From: Erodium maritimum
Taxonomy: Eukaryota > Streptophyta > Magnoliopsida > Geraniales > Geraniaceae
Reading direction: 5' to 3'
DNA: 64,000 nt
NCBI GenBank assembly: GCA_963921825.1
Contig: OY997589.1
Location: 81,142,523 to 81,206,522, forward strand
Shown: piece by piece, positions 55,707 through 64,000 of the stretch
How the letters are laid out: each line of letters begins with the position of its first letter
Position numbering within the stretch: position 1 is the first letter of the stretch
Notes under the pieces: generated by a model
Told to the model about the DNA's origin: nothing
The model's database searches: none
What the model saw: the letters and a program-made list of their open reading frames with translations, nothing else
Position numbers and translations under genes: made by a program

Positions 55707-56715
55707 AGCATGAACCGTTTGTATATGGATGTAACATGTTGTAGTTCTGTTATTAGCTGAAACACACACCTCCATCTTTTCTCTCTGTGGGGAGACTGTA
55801 AATTGTTAGGTTTGGGGGTATACCAGTCTTGACTTGCATACTTGTCCTTTTAGGCTAGATGTAAACTTGGCCTTTACAATTTAGCTTCGATTCATACATA
55901 TGGGACGAATTTTGTCTTATGAACCCTAATTTGATCATTGTGTCCCAAATCTTGAAGAATAATCTTTTTCCCTGATCCCGTCTTTGGCATGAGATAGGTA
56001 TGGTTATAGGTGTGCAAAAAACTCGATAACCCGATCCATTTGAAACGGATTGTAGACCCAAATAGATCAAATTCGCTATAGTATGGCTGTTTTCGGTCGG
56101 ATATCCGACCCGACCCGTACATATGTAGGCCCAACCGTAAATTTGCGGGTCGGATGTCATTTCCTTACAACCCACCCATCGAATCATAATTCTAAGTGAA
56201 ATCCGACCATTCGGATCTAGACCGGGTCGGGCCAGGCCCGCGGATATCCGAAAATGTAAAAAAAACTGGGCTTTTACATACAAGCCCACATCTTTATACA
56301 CATACAAGCACACAACTTGACCTGATATTTCATTTCAAAAGATACAAACTTAGACATTCATATACTGAAATAAAAACAATCTTCAGCAAGTCATACAAGT
56401 TATCCATAATACATTACAAGTCCATCCTACTAACTAATTTCATGAATTTTTCAATTCATTAAAAAATACACTTTCAGCAAAATGTCATCAACTAGATGAC
56501 TTCACCACCAAAGAATACCTAGCTACCCAACACAGACCAGATCCAAAAAAATACCTAACTACCCAACACAGAATGTTTTAAATACAAAATGAATTTTAAA
56601 GCCTTCATTCTTTGTCCATCAAAAAAACTTAACAAAACACTCATGATGAAGCTAATCGACTTCAAACCCTGCAAAGACAACACCAGATTAGAATTAAATC
56701 AACAATAACCAAATA

Positions 56716-58730
56716 TCAATAATATTTGATGAGAATACTTAAAAACATCAGATTATGATTAATAGAAAGGATACCAGATTCATTCTTCTCAATTTCTTCG
56801 TGATCTTCTATATATGTCATCTTACTTGCTGATTTTCTTATCCAAACTTGACAACATACTAATCCTTCCACAGTTGTTGGTGTCAATGAGCTCCTAAACT
56901 TGTTTACTATCCTACCACCAGTAGAAAAAGCTGACTCAGATGACACAGTTGAAATGGGGACTGCTAATATATCCCTTGCCATAATAGAGAGTATTGGAAA
57001 CCTAGGGGAATTGCACTTCCACCAATCTAATAGGTTAAACTTAGCCACATCCTCCTCTACCTCTTCATTTAAATATTTGTCCAATTCAGATTTGAGGACA
57101 CTATCTTGAGAGGTTTTACACCTCTTAAAGGTAACTCTCAAGCTACTACCTCTAGAAGTGTCTTTCTCAACTAAATTGGTAGAGGTTGATTGGGAACTAG
57201 TTTCACCTACGCTATTAGGGGAGTGCAATTTAACATATCCATCAAACATTTCATACAATGTATCTTTAACACTCAAAGACAGATCATAAGCAACATGTTC
57301 ATCATACATACTATCAATAGCATACTTCCCAACTTGCAACCTATTACTGGGATCAAAAACAGATGCTATAAAGATGGGCACATTCATTTTGGACAGATTT
57401 GTCCAATATTTATCAAATTTCAGCTTCATCTTATTAGTCATATCAATCATTTCATAGTCATTTTCAACCATTTGACCCTTTTTAATTACTTGTAAAGTGT
57501 CATTAATTTCATCCAAAAACATATTAGATGTAACATATGAAGAACCAAACACCCTACAAGTTAACTCATAAAAGTGCTTGAGAAATGGAAGAAAAGACTT
57601 GGCTTTGGACCAATCATCATCACATAACATGCCTAGAAGCTCCTTATGATTTGATCCCTTCCTAAACTGGGTTGACTTTCTTTCCAAAATGTCTCATCCT
57701 CACTATCATACCTCTCAAAAGCTGCCTCCAATTTAACAGCAGTAGCTAGCATTAGATAGGTTGAATTCCATCTAGTAGGCTTATCAAGGGATAATATGAC
57801 TCTAGTCTCTAGTCTACAATCTTTCACACATGTCTGAAACCTAGACAACCTAGATGGAGAATTTCTTACAAACTTTATAGTTGCCTGAATTCGATCAATA
57901 GAGGGGCTAACTGCCTAAGGCCATCAGTCACAATAAGGTTAATAATATGGGCAATACACCTCATATGCATTAACCTTCCACTCAAAATATTAGTCCCTAG
58001 CACGTTGAACTTTCTCATTAAGTGTTGAACAGCTGGTTCATTTGCACTTGCATTGTCAACAGTAACAGCCATTACCTTGTCTATACCTCAATCCTTAAGA
58101 CAATGTTCCATGGTCATCCCTATATCATCCCCCTTATGACCATGTATTTGACAAAAATTAATGATCTTTTTATGCAAGACCCAATTTTCATCTAAGAAAT
58201 GAGCAGTCAAACACATATAATTTATCTGTTGTTTGCTGGTCCAAGTGTCCGTGGTCAGGGACACTCTAGGGTATTTAGCTCTAAAGAAAGTCAACAATTT
58301 TTTTTCTCACTCATGTAAAGGTCTTTGGAATCAGAAGTTACAGCTGTCCTACCATGGATCTTGAATTGAGGGCAACAAGCTTTCATAAAATCCTGAAATC
58401 TCTCACCCTGGACAAACCTAAAAGGCAGTTCATCTATAACTGCCATCCTAGCTAATGCATCCCTAACAACTGCTTGTTGAAATTTCCAAGGTACTTCCTT
58501 ATTACCTAAGAAGGCAGCAACAAACGGTATGGTATGTTGTGATTTATCTATGTTATTCTCAGGGTTATGTTTACAAGCCAAAGAATGAGCCATAAGTTTG
58601 ATGTTCCACAACTCTTAGTGTCACAAGAATATGTCACAGAGCAATATTTACAAGTAGCATGTGATTTACCAGCCTTATCTTTAACGGGTTCATGAAAATG
58701 TTTCCAAGCAGTACTAGTTCGCTTAGTTTT
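56716..58730 (-). pseudogene. hAT transposase (BED / RICESLEEPER-like), broken
   Basis: Minus-strand blocks in order: BED zinc finger (STAWKHF, CKYCSVTYSC, TKSCGTSN, then LMAHSLACK in another frame), the region LTTDTWTSKQQINYMCLTAHF, VTVDNASANEPAV, MRCIAHIINLIV, KPTRWNSTYLML, and the C-terminal dimerisation domain (LLDWWKCNSPRFPILSIMAR, PISTVSSESAFSTGGR). There is a frameshift near 58610 and another between 58300 and 58290. A TGA occurs at a conserved Trp position just before GIDKV (near 58088), and the frame breaks again near 57875 and 57660. In RICESLEEPER-type elements the protein is a DNA-binding transposase; this copy cannot make it whole. Confidence 0.85.
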
Positions 58731-58939
58731 TTTTTACACTAGCAGGTAGGGGTGTAAACATAATACCTGAGGCTGCTGCCTCTTGCTTAACAGCAAGGGC
58801 ATCAACAACTTGTTCTCCTTCAAGAGCATCCCCAGCAGCAACTTCAGCCCCTCAAACATCTTCCGCACCTCCAACAGCACATCCTCCTTCACACTCTTGC
58901 ATTATGCAGCCAGACCTGTCACAAAATTTAATACATAAA

Positions 58940-60005
58940 TCATGCAACACTAAAAAAACTTTAACAAAAAAAAAAGTTTCAACAAATCATCAAAATAAAG
59001 CCCACTAAAAAAACTATCAACTTACAAACTCCCAGATTAGTAAACTCATCAAACTCATGTTTCATCAAAGTTTAACTAGTATATGAAAAAAATTAGACAA
59101 AAAAAAATAGCACATTAAACTTGCTAATATATTGAACTATCACACATATGGTATAAAAATCAGCACTTCAACACTAAAAAAGCTTTAACAAAAAAGAGTT
59201 TCAACACTAAAAAACAGTTTCGACAAATAATCAAAATAAAGCCCACTAAAAAAAATACCATCTTACAAACTCCCAGATTAGTAAATTCATCAAACTCATG
59301 TTTCATCAAAGTTTAACTAGCACATGAAAAAAATTAGACCAAAAAAATCAGCACATTAAACTTGCTAATATATTGAACTATCACACATATGGTATAAAAA
59401 TCAGCACTTCAACACTAAAAAAAACTTTAACAAAAAAGAGTTTCAACACTAAAAAACAGTTTCAACAAATAATCAAAACAAAGCCCACTAAAAAAACTAG
59501 CATCTTACAAACTCCCAGATTAGTAAACTCATCAAACTCATGTTTCATCAAACTCATGCTTCATCAAAGTTTAACCAACACATGAAAAAAATTAGACCAA
59601 AAAAATCAGCACATTAAACTTGCTAATATATTGAACTATCACACATATGGTATAAAAATCAGCACTTCAACATTAAAAAAACTTTAACAAAAAAGAGTTT
59701 CAACACTAAAAAACAGTTTCAACAAATCATCACAATAAAGCCCACTAAAAAAACTACCATCTTACAAACTCCCAGATTAGTAAACTCATCAAACTCATGT
59801 TTCATCAAACTTTAACTAGCACATGAAAAGATTAAAGCAAAAAAATCAGCACATTAAACTTCCTAATATATTGAACTATCACACATATGATATGGTATAA
59901 AAATCAGCACTTCAACCTCAAAAAACTTTAACAAAAAAAAAGAGTTTCAACACTAAAAAAGAGTTTCAACAAATCATCAAAATAAAGTTTAAACTTCAAC
60001 CTCAC
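58940..60005 (+). repeat. Tandem repeat, ~241 bp unit, about 4.4 copies, inside the hAT element
   Basis: The word cccagattag recurs at 59031, 59272, 59514 and 59771, and cacagattag near 60003. Steps are 241, 242, 257 and about 232. The third unit has a short internal duplication of catcaaactcatg. The array sits 5' of the transposase frame. Confidence 0.92.
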
Positions 60006-60591
60006 AGATTAGTAAACTCACCAAACTTTAGCTAAGATAATTTTAAACTTCAAAATTAATTATGAAATAGATTAGTACAAGTTGTAGAGTTAAACACACA
60101 AATATACCACAAACCTAATACTAGTTAACACACAAATATTATCACAAAATATAAACCACGAACTAGAAAATTATGTGAGAAATTTATACCTGTACTCGCT
60201 TAAATGAATCTCAACACCTCCAACTCGAATCAAGATAGATAACCCTAACAATAAAACATAAATAGAACTTTAGATTCAAGTGGAAAAAAAAAATGAAAAC
60301 CTAAAATAAATATTGGGGGTTTCAGATAGCTACACGTACCGGTTTTAGGGTCAGGGACCGAGTTCGTTGCCGCGAGTTCGTCGCCGTGAAGTCCTCGCCG
60401 TGGTGTCTTGGAGACCCTCACCGTGAGGTCGGTGAGAGGACCAGAAGATGGCTTGAGAGCCTACACAAAACCAAATCAGATTAAGTATTAAAGAACTATA
60501 AGTAAAAGAAGAGTTTTATACATGAGAGTAAGAGTGCTGGCGTGCTTACTTATCTATAGCACCTTGAACCTCATATATGGGCAGTTCTAAG

Positions 60592-60670
60592 TCGGTGATG
60601 GGTCTGAGAGGGCGGAGAGCCGGTGATGGGTCTGAGAGGGCGGCGAGCCGGTGATGGGTCTGAGAGGGCA
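60592..60670 (+). repeat. Three tandem copies of a ~29 bp GC-rich unit
   Basis: ggtgatgggtctgagaggg repeats three times in the 5' part of the hAT element. Confidence 0.9.
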
Positions 60671-61313
60671 GCGTGAGGGTGAGGAAGAGAGAGTGAGGAG
60701 AGGAGAGAAGATGAAGAGAGAGAGGTCTGAAATTAGGGTTAGATTAGATAGATGAGAGAGATTACGTTGAGTCCTCACTATAGCGGCAGAGCGCCTAGCC
60801 CCATCGAAGTTCCTTGATTCTCTTTCTTTCTTCTTGCTGTTATTGCTTTAGTCCTGATCCGCTTTTAGGTTTTGATTTCCTTGCTTTGTACTTTTTGCAT
60901 CATTTATAAAATTCTCTCTGATAAAAAAAAAGATAGATGAGAGACAGAGATAAGAAGAAGAATATGAAGAGATAGAGATTGTTTCGAGAATCTGAAGAGA
61001 TTTGTGACCGTTTAGAGATAGGGTTAGGTGTGAGGTAGACAAGGAGCCACGTAGCATAATCCTGATCGTCCATTCAAAATATCAAGACAGATCAACGGAT
61101 ATCATTAAAACATATATATTATATTAAATGGTCAGTCGGGTCGGTTAACCCGCGGGTAGTCTGGGTCAGATCCGACACCCGTCCGAAAGTTTCGGTTCTG
61201 GAATATTCCGAACCCGGAACCGACCCATTACCCTTCGGATGAGAGACACGCGGGTCGCAGGCCGGTCGGGCTTTCGGGTGGGCCGCGGGTCGCGGGTCAA
61301 ATACACATCCCTA

Positions 61314-62005
61314 CGCTATAGATTGGGCAAACCGGAAAATTAAGATCACGTGATCCATATATCATTCGTCTGCCTGCTTATCTAATCACTAGTCTGCTTG
61401 CTTATCTCTCTCAGACCTAACAAAAAAAACTCAAATGCAGCAAAACATGTGGCCTAGTTAGCGGATTCCAAGAATCACAACCTGACCTACCCATAGATCA
61501 TAATCAAATCCAAGGCTCCAAAAAACGATAGGCGCTAGTCGGGCGGCTATAGCCTTCAGAGATTAATCGGAGGCTAGTCGGAGATTAGTCGAGGATTAAT
61601 CAGATTTGTATTTTTCTAGTTTTTTTTAAATATATATTATTATATGTGTGAACAAATTATAAATTTCATTATGAAAAAAATTGTACAAAAGATTTGAAAA
61701 ATTACAAAAAATATATACTTATTACATATTTACCTTTAAATGAAGTATGTTTACACTTATCCTTAAAAATATAGTTGTCTACACAAAATGCACTAATGCA
61801 GTATGTTTATGTTGGTGAAGAAGCTCGATCATTTTGGCCCATTTGGTGAGTATTACTGGGCCTACACCCTTCATGGGCCATGTCAGGGTGTTTCACTAAT
61901 TCAACAAGAGTTGAGGGCTCATTATGCAAATAAACACATTTACCATCACTTAAAATGCAAAAAACCCCCAACCACATTGGGGTTCTAGAGCTGCAAAAGG
62001 ATAAG

Positions 62006-62009
<4 letters not shown>
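61314..62009. other. Intergenic DNA upstream of PRIN2
   Basis: AT-rich. A short block at 61530-61610 has repeated ctagtcgg/ggattaatcgg words and may be a fragment of another repeat. No gene could be supported. Confidence 0.5.

Positions 62010-62051
<42 letters not shown>
62010..62051 (+). repeat. (GA)n microsatellite directly before the PRIN2 start codon
   Basis: About 21 GA dinucleotides end two bases before the ATG, so they are likely in the 5' leader. Confidence 0.92.
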
Positions 62052-62053
<2 letters not shown>

Positions 62054-63291
62054 ATGGCTTGGAGTATAGCTCCCGCTTCTTCTCCTCTACATTTTGCTCC
62101 TTCGAGATCTGCATCACCACCTTCAGCTCTCCCGAGCTCTTCCTTACTCAGCCACCGCAAAAACTGCGGATCCAGAGACCCCTCCCACGCACAGCACCCT
62201 CGCCTGAGCGCGAGGCCGGAGAGAACGGGCTTGTTCCAGTCGCGCGCGTTCCCGAGAAGAAAGCAACAGCAACAGCTACAGGAAGAAGATGAAGACGATG
62301 AGCCCATTTCTGGGTACCAATTTCCAGACCCAATTCCTGAATTTGCCGAATTTGTGAGTTACCCACATCTGGTTTCTTCCTATTTGTTTGTTCGAATTAA
62401 AATGGAAATGATCGATTTGAGGTTTGTGATTGATTTCTGGTTGGTGATGATGTTTGTGGTTTCAGGAAACTGAAAAATTTAGGACCCATCTCCTTAAAGT
62501 ATTCTCCAAGAAAGAGGATGTGTATGGAGATAAAGTTGAAGAGATTTTAGAAATTTGCACTGAGGTATTGTGAATGTTTGATTCTTGTTTCATGTTATGT
62601 TTTGTTATTCAGTATCCAATATGATTAATTATGTAATAACTTAGGAACTTAGGAATAGCCTTAATAACTCAGTATCCATTTTGATTCTTAGTTTTGAAGT
62701 GAAAATGAAATTAGGGTAACTTGACCGAATGGGAATTGACATAGTGATCGTACCCTTTGTACAAAAATTCCAAATTTCATGTCTCTTAAATTTCTTACTA
62801 TGTGCGGTATAAAAAGGAAGAAAATTTGGATTTTTTATTTGTTACTTAGTTTTTTTCTAAATCTAAATTGTAAGGGTAAAAAATCATCATTTTTTTCAAA
62901 TTGCAACTAAAAGACAAGTACATGGTACTTTTTTGCAACTGTCGAAGAGGAGGGCTATAAGTTACAAGAAATGAATTTCGCAAGGTACTTGTTTTGGCAA
63001 GTATCCCTATATTGAATTCGGTGATTCTGTTTAACTGCAGTAGCTCTTAACTCTAGTTGCATGTGTGCAATAATGTGTGCAATATCCTTCTTACAGATAT
63101 TCGGTACTTTCTTACAAACGGAGTACGGGGGTCCTGGAACTCTGCTGGTCACGCCTTTCATGGATATAGCCGACACTATAAATGAGCGGGGATTACCAGG
63201 TGGACCAAACGCGGCACGCTCAGCGGTGAAATGGGCTCAAAAGCACGTCGATGAAGACTGGAACGAATGGACTAGTGAAGAAGATGATTGA
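62054..63291 (+). CDS. PRIN2: PRIN2-like plastid protein, three exons
   Basis: Exons 62054-62353, 62466-62564 and 63097-63291 give 197 residues. The N-terminus (MAWSIAPASSPLHFAPSRSA and the Ser/Arg-rich stretch to about residue 65) reads as a plastid transit peptide. An acidic/Gln linker follows, then the conserved block: FPDPIPEFAEF, ETEKFRTHL, EEILEICTEIF, EYGGPGTLLVTPFMDIADT, LPGGPNAARSAVKWAQKHVD, WNEWT. This matches PLASTID REDOX INSENSITIVE 2, known in Arabidopsis as a nucleoid protein needed for plastid-encoded RNA polymerase activity and redox signalling. It follows POLL as in Arabidopsis, with a hAT element between. Confidence 0.93.
62735..63007. mobile_element. Truncated MITE family 1 copy in PRIN2 intron 2
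   Basis: Family words caaaaattccaaatttcatg, ttgtaagggtaaaaaatcatc, agacaagtacatggtac and a right end caaggtacttgttttggcaagtatccc are present. The left half is missing. Confidence 0.65.
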
Positions 63292-64000
63292 AGAACTCTC
63301 GGGCATAATCCTATTAGTACTATGTGAAATTTTGACATCTTCAAGGTGGTAAAATGAAGAATGGTATTTACTTGTTGAAAGCAAATTGTAATTTAGAGGG
63401 TATCCAAGTGTTTCTAGGGCAAGAAAAAAAAGGTCAAGAGAGCTATGTAGTATCTTACACTCAATTTTCAATGGCATGATGATCATACTAGTTTTTTAGA
63501 ACTATCTGCAACTTTTGATGAGATGCATTGCCTTGAACATTGGTTGCTATTCAATTTTCGGTTGTGCATTTGGCTGGAGTTTTGACTTATAGCTCTTTCG
63601 GTCATTTTGCGTACGAGTGAAGCCAATGATTACAGAAGAGATGTTTCGAAGATTTTGACAGCAATATAAAGTACAGGGGAATTATATTCCACTACCCTTT
63701 ATTATCCGTTTAAATCGTATCAATTTACATTGGTTAACTTCTGATTACGTTGGTTAACTTTGTTCTTTTGTTTCAATTACCCTAATTTGAAGTTAGGTGA
63801 TGAAAATGCCCTTTATATATAAAAGAAACAATTAATCATTTTTTATTTTTGCAAAAATATAAAAAATTATAAAAGATGAGTACAACCGTCTTCTTAATTC
63901 AAAATCTCAACATTTGTAGAATTTTCTATTATTTCTTCATGTGACATTTTTTCCATTAAAGCTCAAATCATGGTAAACAAAAACAAGAACAAATTTATTA
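63292..64000. other. PRIN2 3' UTR and intergenic DNA
   Basis: The first few hundred bases are probably the 3' UTR. The remainder is AT-rich with no gene or repeat I can support. Confidence 0.5.

Larger units (their letters stand above)
56007..61313 (-). mobile_element. Degraded hAT (RICESLEEPER-type) transposon
   Basis: Left end TAGGTGTGCAAAAAACTCG and right end, from the other strand, TAGGGATGTGTATTTGACCCG resemble hAT termini and pass into CGGGTC-rich subterminal sequence (56150-56250, 61130-61290). A BED-zinc-finger hAT transposase lies inside on the minus strand. An 8 bp target duplication could not be matched, so the exact borders are approximate. Confidence 0.78.

Noticed and set aside
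61950..62307. Minus-strand 166-codon frame over PRIN2 exon 1
   Set aside because: It overlaps the GA tract and the transit-peptide exon, and its Ser/Cys/Leu runs are the complement of repeats.

Overview
This window is plant nuclear DNA, most likely from a eudicot. Genes are split into many short exons by GT-AG introns, the background is AT-rich, and several superfamilies of plant transposable elements are present. The recognisable cellular genes match plant families: EMB2004, a GASA/snakin peptide, DEAD-box helicase RH22, DNA polymerase lambda and PRIN2. EMB2004, POLL and PRIN2 are, from memory, near neighbours on Arabidopsis chromosome 1 (At1g10510, At1g10520, At1g10522), so the right half looks like a conserved microsyntenic block. 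The species cannot be named from the sequence.

Left part (1-30 kb) is mobile DNA. It opens with a retrotransposon LTR remnant containing a 56-58 bp minisatellite, then a 956 bp Mutator-type fold-back element with a perfect 9 bp target duplication. From 3,176 to 24,893 lies a CACTA (En/Spm) transposon with both termini and a GGT target duplication. It carries a degraded TNP2 transposase and a second En/Spm-type gene. Nested in it (8,476-23,614) is a 15 kb element with Mutator-like features. That element has a FAR1/MULE/SWIM transposase, four copies of a two-exon F-box/Sel1-like gene, a plant-mobile-domain exon, two small helical proteins in divergent orientation, and many copies of a short CACTAA-type motif. 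A 428 bp MITE with the same ends sits beside it. Degenerate copia and probable non-LTR remnants follow (25-29.7 kb).

Right part (30-64 kb) is genic. EMB2004-like (17 exons) and GASA are on +, RH22 is on -, and POLL (14 exons) and PRIN2 (3 exons) are on +. RH22 and POLL start 316 bp apart, head to head, and probably share a promoter region. EMB2004, RH22 and PRIN2 have apparent plastid-targeting N-termini. Their introns are full of Mutator-type MITEs, tRNA-derived SINE copies and Harbinger-type MITEs; one MITE end supplies the RH22 stop codon. A degraded hAT element (56,007-61,313) separates POLL from PRIN2.

Three reading frames break at A/T runs that are one base too long (two in the MULE transposase, one in RH22). 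This suggests homopolymer errors in the assembly at least as much as real mutations. Exon boundaries were worked out by hand from splice consensus, reading frame and recalled family sequences. No alignment was run.
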